Assembly: GCA_034112085.1 (NCBI GenBank)
Contig: JAWUWD010000136.1
Span: 1-25,814 of the forward strand
Length of the DNA: 25,814 nt
Source of the DNA: JAWUWD01 sp034112085
GTDB taxonomy: Bacteria; Bacteroidota; Bacteroidia; Cytophagales; Cyclobacteriaceae
Direction: 5' to 3'
Made by a program: the position numbers and the translations under genes. Positions 1-7,762 of this stretch are shown one piece after another (the first letter of the stretch is position 1; every line of letters starts with the position of its first letter). The notes below the pieces were generated by a model that was given only the letters and a program-made list of their open reading frames with translations, ran no database searches and was not told the origin of the DNA.

Positions 1-427
1 CTACAGCACTTCCAGTGTCTCCAGAAGTAGCAGCCAGGATGGTGATGCGCTCATCGACTTTGAGGAAGTGACTCAGACATCTGGCCATAACCTTGGCGCC
101 TACATCTTTGAAGGCCAGCGTAGGCCCATGAAAGAGTTCTAGGGTATAGATATTGTCATGTAGGTGCACCACTGGAAAATCAAAAGCCAACGTGTCTTTT
201 AGTATGTCTAATAATGAAGCCTCATCTATCTCGTCACTCACGAATTGTTTCATAACTGCCATGCCGATTTCTTCCTTGGACATAGATTCCATATTGTCAT
301 AAAACTCCTGAGGTAACGGAGTGATCGTCTCAGGCATATAGAGTCCTCCTTCTGGTGCCAGCCCAGTGAGAACGGCTTCTCTGAATGATACTTGATGTTG
401 CTTATTTTTTGTACTTATATATTTCAT
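1..427 (-). CDS. thrC: Threonine synthase, N-terminal part (cut by window edge)
   Basis: Last step of threonine synthesis: converts O-phosphohomoserine to threonine with pyridoxal phosphate. Only the first 142 codons are inside the window. The start is the ATG at 427, giving MKYISTKNKQHQVSFREAVL. Family hallmarks visible are the early TGLAPEGGLYMPE segment, the LFHGPTLAFKD motif whose Lys binds PLP, and the start of the next conserved stretch, AATSGDTGSA, at the window edge. It begins 14 bases after the thrB stop, so it is the third gene of a thrA-thrB-thrC operon. The frame is open to base 1. The identification is firm; the C-terminal half cannot be assessed. Confidence 0.93.
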   Translation of the reverse strand, partial: MKYISTKNKQHQVSFREAVLTGLAPEGGLYMPETITPLPQEFYDNMESMSKEEIGMAVMKQFVSDEIDEASLLDILKDTLAFDFPVVHLHDNIYTLELFHGPTLAFKDVGAKVMARCLSHFLKVDERITILAATSGDTGSAV

Positions 428-441
428 ATTTTATGATATTA

Positions 442-1371
442 TTAGCTGTTAACTTCGGTCACACCATTTTGATTGACTTGTGACACATAGATGGAGAATT
501 CTACTCCCACTTGATCATATGCCACTTTCATGGCATTGGTGACCAATTCTGATTCCTCCTTATTTTTGGATAGCGCGAATATCGTTGGGCCAGATCCAGA
601 GATCGAGCACCCCACAGCGCCTGCATCAATGGCGGCTTTTTTCACTGCATCAAATCCCGGAATCAGTGTGGATCGATTAGGCTCTGCTACGACATCTTGC
701 ATTGATCGTGAGATCAAGCCAAAGTCATGTTTGTATAGCCCTGTGACAAGCCCTGCTACATTTCCCCATTGCTTCACCGCATCCTCCAAGGGGATTTGGT
801 TTGGTAACAACTTCCTTGACTCAATGGTTTTGATCTCGATAGCAGGGTGCAGTACTGTACAGTGCATATCTTTTGGGTATTCGAGATTGGTCAGATCTAA
901 TGGCTCATAGCCACTAATCAGCACAAATCCACCGCATATACATGGAGCTACATTGTCTGCATGTTTCTTGCCAGAGGCGAGTACTTCGCCTTCCATCGCA
1001 AACTCCACCAAGTCCGATGGTGAGTACGGACTGTCTAGCAATTCATTGATCGCTACAACCACACCCGCAGAACTGGATGCACTTGAGCCTAGACCACTAC
1101 CTGCCGCGATGCCCTTCGCTATTTCTACCTCAAACCCTCCTTCATAATTCAAGTGTTTGAGCATCGCCATTCCCGCGATGCCTGCTACATTTTTGTCATT
1201 GGACAGTGGCAAATCAGCACCAATGATCTTGGTGATGGTGATTCCTTTTTTATCAGATTTACGAACAGTGATGGTGTCTCCCATACCTTCCATGGCAAAT
1301 CCCAAGATATCAAATCCACAACCTACATTGGATACCGTTGCTGGAGCAAATACTTTTATTTCAGTTTTCAT
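442..1371 (-). CDS. thrB: Homoserine kinase
   Basis: GHMP-superfamily kinase that phosphorylates homoserine, making the substrate of threonine synthase. The 309-residue length is normal for the family. The N-terminal half has the GHMP ATP-binding loop GSGLGSSASSSAG at about residues 91-103. The C-terminal SISGSGPTIFAL near residue 257 is the glycine-rich motif 3. The opening APATVSNVGCGFDILGFA is typical of ThrB. The ATG lies 11 bases after the thrA stop, and thrC follows after 14 bases, so the three genes are almost certainly one transcript controlled from the leader at 3870-4042. Confidence 0.95.
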   Translation of the reverse strand: MKTEIKVFAPATVSNVGCGFDILGFAMEGMGDTITVRKSDKKGITITKIIGADLPLSNDKNVAGIAGMAMLKHLNYEGGFEVEIAKGIAAGSGLGSSASSSAGVVVAINELLDSPYSPSDLVEFAMEGEVLASGKKHADNVAPCICGGFVLISGYEPLDLTNLEYPKDMHCTVLHPAIEIKTIESRKLLPNQIPLEDAVKQWGNVAGLVTGLYKHDFGLISRSMQDVVAEPNRSTLIPGFDAVKKAAIDAGAVGCSISGSGPTIFALSKNKEESELVTNAMKVAYDQVGVEFSIYVSQVNQNGVTEVNS

Positions 1372-1382
1372 AATTTGATTGA

Positions 1383-3830
1383 TTAGCGATTAGCGATTCT
1401 CATAATATCCGAAAAAACACCTGCTGCAGTCACTTCAGTTCCAGCACCTGCTCCTTGAATCACCAGCGGAAATTTATTATACCGTTTAGTCGTCAATAAT
1501 AGAATATTATCGGTTCCATTCAAACGATAAAATGGATGATCTTCACCTACCGTTTCCAGTCCAGCGGACAATTTTCCATTTTCAAACTTGGCGATATAGC
1601 GCAGCTTACCATTGACAGCGAGTGTATCCTTTTTCATCTGTTCGAAATGGTCTTGGTGCGCATGTAGCGATGCGACAAACTCCTCTACACTTTCGCAAGC
1701 CAGGCATTCTTCAGGAAGGAAACTACTGCCATCTATATCGGACATTTCTACTTCTTTACCAGACTCTCTTGCAAGAATAAGAATCTTCCGCTGTACGTCT
1801 ACGCCACTTAAGTCTATACGTGGGTCAGGCTCAGTATATCCTTCCTTCATAGCGATCTCCACGATATCACCAAAACTCATAGACTCGTCTATCATCTTGT
1901 TGAATATGAAGTTGAGACTTCCAGAAAGCACCGCTTCAATCTTGGTTACTTCATCGCCACTCTTCTTGAGATCGATCATGGTATTGATTACTGGCAATCC
2001 AGCACCTACGTTGGTTTCATATAGAAACTTAACATTGCGATCTAGTGCTTGGTTCTTGAGAGCGACATAGCTTGCAAAGTCTTGTGATGCTGCGATTTTA
2101 TTGGGAGTGACTATCGACAAGTTATTCTTAAGTATTGATAGGTATGCTTTGGCAACACCCTCATTGCTCGTATTGTCGATAAACACACTATTGCGCAAAT
2201 TGTCAGAATTCATCTTAGATAAGAAGTCTTCAAGCTTCATTTCGTCACCACTAGCCATTAAATCCTCTTTATACCTATGAAGGTCTATGCCGGATTGATC
2301 GAAAAGCATTTTCTTGCTATTGGCCACACCTATCATTCTGAGTTCTAGGTGATGTTTGCTTTTGAGGTATTCTTGTTGATCGCTTATTTGATTGATCAAT
2401 TCTCTACCTACACCACCAATGCCAATCACATAGAGGTTGATTTTTTTTAGGTGAGAAAGGAAGAATTTTTCATGAAGTATGTTCAATGATTTTTTAACAT
2501 CTTCCTGATCGATCACAATCGAAATATTGCGCTCTGTTGATCCTTGAGCAATGGCATTGATATTTACACCATTCTGCCCTAGGACCGAAAAGGCTCTTCC
2601 AGATACTCCAATATGTCGTTTCATACTATCTCCAACCAGTGCAACGATCGCTCTATTCTTCTTCACTTTGACTTTATTGACTTTGCGTAGGCTCATTTCA
2701 AAAGCGAATTCATTTTCCAACATTTTTGACGCTCGCTTAATATCACTAGTCTCAATGACGATACTGATAGAATGCTCTGAAGAGGCCTGAGTGATGAGAA
2801 TAACATTAACATTCTTCAATGCCAATGCGCCAAACATGCGTTGTGCAAAGCCCGGTATTCCGACCATTCCAGAGCCTGACAAGGTCAACAATGCCACATC
2901 CTCTATACTCGAAAGACCAGAGATCAAATGCTTGTGATTACTCACTTCTTTTTGAATGAGTGTTCCTTTCGCTGATGGATTGAACGTGTTCTTGATCCTG
3001 ATCGGTACCCCTGCATCCATGACTGGCTGGATAGTAGGAGGGTAGATTACCTTTGCACCGAAGTGAGAGAGCTCCATTGCTTCTTCATAGCTCAGTTCAT
3101 CTATTGGAATAGCTGTAGAAACTTTGAGCGGGGAGGCTGTTAGCATACCGTCTACATCTGTCCAGATTTCCAGTATTTCAACTTTGAGTATAGCAGCAAG
3201 TATTGCAGCTGTGTAATCAGACCCACCTCGACCGAGCGTAGAAGTACTGCCATCTGGAGCTGAAGCGATGAAGCCTGGGACTATTCCTAGTTGGGCTATA
3301 GAATCGAATGTGGATTTAATGAGTTCTTCAGTCTTTTTGAAATCTACTATCGCATTGCCATAGCTATCATCTGTCTTGATAAATGTCCGAGAATCTAGCA
3401 GGACAGAGTTAACACCTTTGGACTCAATCACTTTTTGTACAATCAGTGTTGACAGCCTTTCTCCATGACTCAAAATGTTGTCTTTTGTTTTAGCAGTAGC
3501 TTCTTTGAGCAAGCTCACACCATGCAGTAATGCACCCAACTCTTCGAACAGTGATTTCACTTTATTCGACAGCGAATCATGATCTTGATTAGGAAGCAAT
3601 GACGCTATCATTTGAAGGTGTCGATGTTCTATAGTAGCCAATTCTTCAATATAAGATTGATCGTTGACTGATGCGAGTAATGTACATTGCGTGAGTCCAT
3701 CCGTAGTGCCTTGAAAAGCAGATAGAACGACTAATTTTTGTTGATCAGTATTGTCTTTGAGGATCTCAATGACTTGAAGAATTGATTCAGGAGACCCAAC
3801 AGATGAGCCACCAAATTTTAGCACTTTCAT
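1383..3830 (-). CDS. thrA: Bifunctional aspartokinase / homoserine dehydrogenase
   Basis: Fused enzyme for the first and third steps of the aspartate-to-threonine pathway. Residues 1-300 are aspartokinase: KFGGSSVG at 5-12, a GRGGSDYTAA motif at 200-209 and WTDVDGML at 223-230. Residues about 310-455 hold two ACT-like regulatory domains (GIPGFAQRMF and GVSGRAFSVLG mark the two repeats), where threonine feedback is expected. Residues 465-815 are homoserine dehydrogenase: NAD(P)-binding GIGGVGRE at 470-477, PNKIAAS at 576-582, YETNVGAGLP at 604-613, and EGYTEPDPRIDLSG at 663-676. The 815-residue length matches ThrA/MetL fusions. ThrA rather than MetL is inferred from the thrB-thrC context and the threonine leader upstream. 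Confidence 0.96.
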   Translation of the reverse strand: MKVLKFGGSSVGSPESILQVIEILKDNTDQQKLVVLSAFQGTTDGLTQCTLLASVNDQSYIEELATIEHRHLQMIASLLPNQDHDSLSNKVKSLFEELGALLHGVSLLKEATAKTKDNILSHGERLSTLIVQKVIESKGVNSVLLDSRTFIKTDDSYGNAIVDFKKTEELIKSTFDSIAQLGIVPGFIASAPDGSTSTLGRGGSDYTAAILAAILKVEILEIWTDVDGMLTASPLKVSTAIPIDELSYEEAMELSHFGAKVIYPPTIQPVMDAGVPIRIKNTFNPSAKGTLIQKEVSNHKHLISGLSSIEDVALLTLSGSGMVGIPGFAQRMFGALALKNVNVILITQASSEHSISIVIETSDIKRASKMLENEFAFEMSLRKVNKVKVKKNRAIVALVGDSMKRHIGVSGRAFSVLGQNGVNINAIAQGSTERNISIVIDQEDVKKSLNILHEKFFLSHLKKINLYVIGIGGVGRELINQISDQQEYLKSKHHLELRMIGVANSKKMLFDQSGIDLHRYKEDLMASGDEMKLEDFLSKMNSDNLRNSVFIDNTSNEGVAKAYLSILKNNLSIVTPNKIAASQDFASYVALKNQALDRNVKFLYETNVGAGLPVINTMIDLKKSGDEVTKIEAVLSGSLNFIFNKMIDESMSFGDIVEIAMKEGYTEPDPRIDLSGVDVQRKILILARESGKEVEMSDIDGSSFLPEECLACESVEEFVASLHAHQDHFEQMKKDTLAVNGKLRYIAKFENGKLSAGLETVGEDHPFYRLNGTDNILLLTTKRYNKFPLVIQGAGAGTEVTAAGVFSDIMRIANR

Positions 3831-3869
3831 AATGGTGTAGATAGAAATAGATAAGAAAAATGATTCTGA

Positions 3870-3889
3870 AAAGTGCCTATTAGCACTTT
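3870..3889 (-). terminator. Terminator-like hairpin of the threonine attenuator
   Basis: On the minus strand AAAGTGC - TAATAG - GCACTTT forms a perfect 7-base-pair stem with a 6-base loop, running directly into a short T tract. It lies about 40 bases before the thrA ATG and 55 bases after the leader peptide stop, the expected place for an attenuator terminator. The stem is short and AU-containing, so termination strength is uncertain. The competing antiterminator pairing could not be settled by eye. Confidence 0.55.
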
Positions 3890-3900
3890 GTACTAGTGTA

Positions 3901-3953
3901 GGATACTATTTATCCGCAGGACGATATGTAAAAGAATAACCCCCTAATGGGTT
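3901..3953 (-). promoter_or_regulatory. Possible alternative hairpins in thr leader RNA
   Basis: Two small hairpins lie between the leader peptide and the terminator. AACCC/GGGTT (3949-3953 with 3938-3942) spans the end of the Thr codon run and the leader stop. GGATA/TATCC (3911-3915 with 3901-3905) follows it. Both are 5-base stems seen directly. Their role as switch elements is inference from position only. Confidence 0.35.
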
Positions 3954-4042
3954 GTGGTAATTGTAATAATGATCGTAGAAAGGACATGAGTAGCTGCAGA
4001 AGCTATCTGTGATGTATTCGATATGTTGAATGTCCTTGTCAT
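3944..4042 (-). CDS. thrL: Threonine operon leader peptide, 32 residues
   Basis: A short minus-strand frame, ATG at 4042 and TAG at 3944-3946, lying 113 bases upstream of thrA. Its last eleven residues are STIIITITTTH: Thr and Ile only, before the final His. That matches the design of the E. coli thrL leader, in which stalling at Thr/Ile codons signals low charged tRNA. Further Thr codons occur at residues 2, 4, 10 and 18. The frame is followed by hairpins and a terminator-like stem before thrA. An 8-base arm at its start (AAGGACAT, 4037-4030) pairs perfectly with ATGTCCTT (3987-3980) just before the Thr/Ile run, with a TAGCT/AGCTA hairpin between, resembling a pause or protector structure. 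No promoter was convincingly located. The symbol is by analogy; sequence homology to enteric thrL is not claimed. Confidence 0.75.
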   Translation of the reverse strand: MTRTFNISNTSQIASAATHVLSTIIITITTTH

Positions 4043-4215
4043 TACTATGATGTAATTCTAGCGCATAATTTTATCATAAGCAATACATGCGGATTTTTAT
4101 ATTTTGGATTAAAAGAAAGAATATTTGTAATCTAAATTGACTGTTGATTGAGATTCAAGATAAATTAAGCCCAATTCAAAATACGGCTGAACTTTCCGGA
4201 ATGAAGTATTTATTT

Positions 4216-5427
4216 TTAAAACATCAAAAAGGAAATGGCCATTTCTACAGCAAAGAATAGCATGAGTAAAGAGGCGTATAACAAGCCATGGATATTGAAC
4301 TTGATCAATGTCTTAAACCAATGCTGCTTATAAACTTTCATGAATGAGATATAGGCATAAGTACTTACTAATACAAAAGAAAATAAGTTGACCCAATCAC
4401 CCAGAGCATTGGAATCACTGACATCTTGATCATCAATAAAATAAAAAGTAATTAATAAGGTCAGACCATAAAAGAGATAAGCAAAGGCATGCAAATGCAA
4501 GGCATGAATTAGGTGCTTAATGTATAAGACATTTCTGCGTATATAAAGAAGTTTCAATAGCAACGCAAAAATAGGCAGCATCAGAAACATCATCAGCGGA
4601 AGATTCTTAAGCGCATATCCCGCAAAATACTCCATTTCTGTACGTTCTACTTTGATGCGCTGACGTGCAACGAGCTGCTCAAAACTACTTGCTTTTCCAA
4701 TGTAAATAGAGTCATAAACTTGTTGATCACTGATGTCTTTGTTCTCCTTGAGTTCATCATTGAAAAGATCCCAATTGAACTTACTCTCACTCAAAAAATC
4801 ATCATCAAACTCAATAGCCTTTACCGTCTCACTTTTCTTATTTTCCTTCTGCTGCTTCTTATTACTCAAAATGGTATCTTTTGGATTGATGTCATATTTC
4901 TCTGCAACTTCAACACCTAATCTGTCGATTAACTTTTTATTGTCCTGCTTGGATAAACTTTTTATTATCGGCTTATATGCAACGCCAAACTCTTCTTTCA
5001 TGGATTTTAATTCCTCTTCGGTGATTTCATCTATATCACCTATCGCAGTGGATACATTTTCTTTATTGCCAGAGGTACTTATATTAACGTCATCCCCATC
5101 ACTGATCATCTTTTTGCCAACACCACTGAATATGAAAAAGAAGAACAGACTCACAATAAGATACAACCTTACCGGATTCGCGTAGCTCATTCGCTTTCCG
5201 ATATTGAATTTATTGGTTAGATATCCGGGCTTTATAAAGAATGGAATGATCGAATGTGAAAATCTAGAGTCAAGTGCGAAATAGTTTGAGAAAAAATCAG
5301 TCATCAAATTCCCAAAAGACACATCATTGGTATTGTTCTCCTGTCCACATAATGGGCAGTAGTTGTATACACTGTCTAGCCTGGAGTGGCAGTTGAGGCA
5401 ATCATTGGATTTTCTTCTAATTTTCAT
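4216..5427 (-). CDS. DUF3667 family zinc-ribbon membrane protein
   Basis: 403 residues with an N-terminal zinc-ribbon of four cysteines (C10, C13, C24, C27, as CLNC and CPLCGQ). The family-typical segment follows, ending GKRMSYANPVRLYLIVSLFF with the first membrane helix. A long charged soluble region (about residues 115-270) comes next. The C-terminal third contains several hydrophobic helices (about 280-403). This architecture is that of DUF3667 proteins, common in Bacteroidota and of unknown function. It stands alone between the thr leader and a divergent gene. A TATATTTA box ends 5 bases before the ATG, with a TTG 21 bases further upstream, so it may be transcribed with almost no leader. 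Confidence 0.8.
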   Translation of the reverse strand: MKIRRKSNDCLNCHSRLDSVYNYCPLCGQENNTNDVSFGNLMTDFFSNYFALDSRFSHSIIPFFIKPGYLTNKFNIGKRMSYANPVRLYLIVSLFFFFIFSGVGKKMISDGDDVNISTSGNKENVSTAIGDIDEITEEELKSMKEEFGVAYKPIIKSLSKQDNKKLIDRLGVEVAEKYDINPKDTILSNKKQQKENKKSETVKAIEFDDDFLSESKFNWDLFNDELKENKDISDQQVYDSIYIGKASSFEQLVARQRIKVERTEMEYFAGYALKNLPLMMFLMLPIFALLLKLLYIRRNVLYIKHLIHALHLHAFAYLFYGLTLLITFYFIDDQDVSDSNALGDWVNLFSFVLVSTYAYISFMKVYKQHWFKTLIKFNIHGLLYASLLMLFFAVEMAISFLMF

Positions 5428-5432
5428 TGGCC

Positions 5433-5464
5433 TAAATATATGAAATCTAAGTTGTGCTAAACAA
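5433..5464 (-). promoter_or_regulatory. Bacteroidota-type promoter candidate for the DUF3667 gene
   Basis: On the minus strand TTG (5464-5462), a 21-base spacer, then TATATTTA (5440-5433), one base off the TAnnTTTG -7 consensus. The box ends 5 bases before the ATG, so a start site here would give a nearly leaderless message. Confidence 0.3.
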
Positions 5465-5522
5465 GGAGTGAGGAGTAGAATGTGTATTCAAATCGGTTAC
5501 TATTGAGTCATGTGAAGGTACA

Positions 5523-5555
5523 TTGTAAATAACAAGGTATAAATTCCTATATTTA
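5523..5555 (+). promoter_or_regulatory. Weak promoter candidate for the exported protein gene
   Basis: TTG at 5523-5525 and TATATTTA at 5548-5555, separated by 22 bases, lie 70 bases before the GTG start at 5625. The spacing is slightly long and one base departs from TAnnTTTG, so this is tentative. Confidence 0.22.
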
Positions 5556-5624
5556 CCGTAGCGGAAGCCAGTAAAGTTTGAAAGGACTTATTTTTTTATA
5601 TTATAGCATTTAATTTTTTACTAA

Positions 5625-6740
5625 GTGAAAGGATTCATTCAAAAAACACTCCTGTTGACAATATGCTTGCTCAATGTTGCTGTAATGGCACAAAGGAGAG
5701 GAAATAAAGATGATGCGCCTGTAACATTTGAGGAATTATATGATGCTCCTTACGACATAAATAAGTTGTTTGTACAGTTTCAGCCTATGTATGGTGAAAT
5801 GTTCGTGTCGAATATCAACGCTGGAATAGGACTCGAGGTGAGCTATTACCTAAAGGATAAAATGGACTTTAGAGTTTCTGCGCGTAAGCCTTATGCCAAG
5901 CAGTTTGACGTTGCAAGAGATCTTGCAGATCAGAATGCAACTTTCACACCAGATAGAAGTGGGATTACCAATGTGCCAAGGGTTTATGGATTCTTAGACT
6001 TTGGCGCTACGTATCACTTCAAGGACTTTGAAAAGGACTCAGAGACCACCATGTATTTATACAAAAAGAGTTACCGAGGAGATAAATGGGCATCACGCGT
6101 GCCGAAGCAAGCGGATATTCCTTGTAAAGTGAGGAAAGTGTATGGTGCTAGACTAGGAGGTATATTCTATAATTCCACATCAGATCTAGGTAGGGCTATG
6201 GAAAAGCAAGGGGTATTGCACAAAGACTTTGTGACAGAAGGAGGTACTACCTTGGAAGATTTGCTTTTATCGGATCCGAAATTTTCCTCGGATGCCAATT
6301 TCAATGTTGATGATGTAAATCTATTTGCCAATATTGATGTTGCTGGTTTATATGTTGGAGCTTCTATGGCTTGGATTCACAATGTCGCAGTAGACTTTGA
6401 CAATAAGTATCAACCTGGTGTAGATGACCTTATTTTGACGGCATTTGCAGACGTAATTATAGCACCATTTACTCACGTTCAGGATATTAGTTATACGCAG
6501 AGAGATGCTAATGGTGATCTTACGGATTATGTATTCAATTCTGATGCTATTTCTACTAGAAAAGTGGGATTCAGAATAGGGCTTGATGGTAAGTTCAATC
6601 GCACCCTAAGTTGGGGTTATGGAGCAGAGATTGGTTCCAAGCCAACTCTTAAAGGTCGTGGTTCTTATGCTCTTATTAAGATCAGTTTCCCTATATATAG
6701 TACCAACCTCAACTACAAAGTAGAAGCATTCGGAAAATAG
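5625..6740 (+). CDS. Exported protein of unknown function, probable outer-membrane beta-barrel
   Basis: 371 residues starting with GTG; no ATG is available before the signal peptide. The N-terminus (LLLTICLLNVAVMAQ) is a type I signal peptide with likely cleavage after AMA-like MAQ. The mature part is rich in alternating aromatic/hydrophobic strands, such as GIGLEVSYYLKDKMDFRVSA, GFLDFGATYHF and VGFRIGLDGKF. It ends in a strand-like segment (YALIKISFPIYSTNLNYKV), as in Bacteroidota outer-membrane barrels. I do not recognise a named family. It is monocistronic: divergent from the DUF3667 gene and followed by a 618-base gap. The membrane location is inference from composition. Confidence 0.75.
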   Translation: MKGFIQKTLLLTICLLNVAVMAQRRGNKDDAPVTFEELYDAPYDINKLFVQFQPMYGEMFVSNINAGIGLEVSYYLKDKMDFRVSARKPYAKQFDVARDLADQNATFTPDRSGITNVPRVYGFLDFGATYHFKDFEKDSETTMYLYKKSYRGDKWASRVPKQADIPCKVRKVYGARLGGIFYNSTSDLGRAMEKQGVLHKDFVTEGGTTLEDLLLSDPKFSSDANFNVDDVNLFANIDVAGLYVGASMAWIHNVAVDFDNKYQPGVDDLILTAFADVIIAPFTHVQDISYTQRDANGDLTDYVFNSDAISTRKVGFRIGLDGKFNRTLSWGYGAEIGSKPTLKGRGSYALIKISFPIYSTNLNYKVEAFGK

Positions 6741-7358
6741 TATTCTAATCACACTTATTCCAATGTATTTCATTATCTCAATTCGCTATTGTTATGCGAA
6801 TAGAGGATTAATAGTACAGGTATAGTTTTCTAGACCGATTTCTTTTTTCTCTTCAATTAACTTCACTAACGCTTATTGAGCAGTAGTGAGCTACTTCGCT
6901 CGAGTGTACACGATCCATTTATTGATCATTGGCAGTCCTTTGGCAGATTGATCTGCCTATACATATTATTCACGGCTATAAGTCCAATTCCCAATTACGC
7001 TTGTTTAGCGGTTTCATTCGACACTAATTCCATTGATTACCCAATTCTTCAATAACACGAAGGAATATCCATAGCTGATATTATGCATAAACTAAAGTTA
7101 ATGTATAACATAAAATAATTAAATAAAAATTTATGAAAAGGCCAAACTATATTTGTGTCAAGAAAAAAGAAAACATGTTAATAATAATGAAAAAGACTAA
7201 TGAAGATCAGAATCTAGCTAGGTATTTTATTAACACTCATATATCTAATGACTTAGTCATTCTTACAAGGTTTTCCTTTGATCAATCGAGTCCATTGTCA
7301 TAATAGAAAGACCATTTTATTATACTATCATTCTTCTTTACCCATAAAAATAACAGAA
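6741..7358. other. 618-base AT-rich intergenic region with palindromes
   Basis: No well-supported gene here. Seen directly: an ATTCGC/GCGAAT inverted repeat (6781-6786, 6796-6801), a 16-base near-perfect palindrome GGCAGAT-TG-ATCTGCC (6942-6957), and a 15-base odd palindrome AATGACT-T-AGTCATT (7247-7261). None is followed by a T run, so they look more like operators or RNA structures than terminators. A 56-codon open frame at 7133-7303 is listed separately with low confidence. Confidence 0.5.
7133..7303 (+). CDS. Doubtful small ORF, 56 residues
   Basis: ATG at 7133 to TAA at 7301-7303, beginning MKRPNYICVKKKENMLIIMK. It has no signal peptide, no membrane helix and no recognised motif; the first half is Lys-rich and AT-driven. 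An odd palindrome (7247-7261) lies inside it. In AT-rich DNA a frame of this length is unusual but not rare, and no upstream promoter box was found, so it may be chance. Conservation of the peptide would be needed to accept it. Confidence 0.2.
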   Translation: MKRPNYICVKKKENMLIIMKKTNEDQNLARYFINTHISNDLVILTRFSFDQSSPLS

Positions 7359-7565
7359 ATGAAAAAGCTCAGAACACTAATAATCGGAATGATGCTCGGT
7401 GGTGGATTGGGAGCCAAAATAGGTTCTTTTACGTCAACATTTGAAGCAAATTCCAATACTTGGTCACCTATAGAAATGGGATTTTTAATGGGAAGTGTTA
7501 TCGGTATGTGTATAGCTGCAGCTATCATGTTCATCAATGCTGAAGTTACTAATCAACGACAATAA
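7359..7565 (+). CDS. Small membrane protein, 68 residues, unknown function
   Basis: Start chosen at the ATG at 7359 (MKKLRTLIIGMMLGGGLGAK). The frame extends upstream to a TTG at 7278, but that extension is polar and atypical. The protein has two hydrophobic glycine-rich segments, about residues 7-22 and 39-62, separated by a short polar loop with TFEANSNTWSP. This suggests a hairpin in the inner membrane. I do not recognise the family. It is followed by a perfect 10-base-pair hairpin and a strong intrinsic terminator, which supports a real transcript. Confidence 0.6.
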   Translation: MKKLRTLIIGMMLGGGLGAKIGSFTSTFEANSNTWSPIEMGFLMGSVIGMCIAAAIMFINAEVTNQRQ

Positions 7566-7586
7566 ATACATGCTTGTAGTTAGGTT

Positions 7587-7614
7587 GTTATAGCTGATGG
7601 TTAACAGCTATAAC
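7587..7614 (+). repeat. Perfect 10-bp hairpin before the terminator
   Basis: GTTATAGCTG (7587-7596) and CAGCTATAAC (7605-7614) are exact inverted copies around an 8-base loop. The hairpin ends 4 bases before the terminator stem. It could protect the message 3' end or help termination; function is inferred. Confidence 0.6.
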
Positions 7615-7618
7615 TAGT

Positions 7619-7646
7619 AGGGCAGCCGAAGGGCTGCCCTCTTTTG
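7619..7646 (+). terminator. Strong intrinsic terminator after the 68-residue membrane protein
   Basis: AGGGCAGCC (7619-7627), loop GAAG, GGCTGCCCT (7632-7640): a perfect 9-base-pair GC-rich stem followed by CTTTTG. The orientation fits the plus-strand gene ending at 7565. Confidence 0.85.
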
Positions 7647-7762
7647 TTATAATTGTGTAATTATTTTAAGTGAAGCTATTCCTGGAATAGATTGAATCGA
7701 TACATAACCGCAATCTACCGCTCAGTTGTTATCGATAAATCACATTATCTCTACTTGAGTCT

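Noticed and set aside
530..2070. Plus-strand frames opposite thrA and thrB
   Set aside because: They are shadows of the minus-strand coding frames, Ser-rich with no recognisable domain.
6781..6801. ATTCGC/GCGAAT hairpin as a terminator for the gene ending at 6740
   Set aside because: Short stem with a 9-base loop and no T run after it.
7278..7358. Longer start (TTG) for the 68-residue membrane protein
   Set aside because: The extension is polar and uses a weak start codon; the ATG at 7359 gives a typical MKK start.
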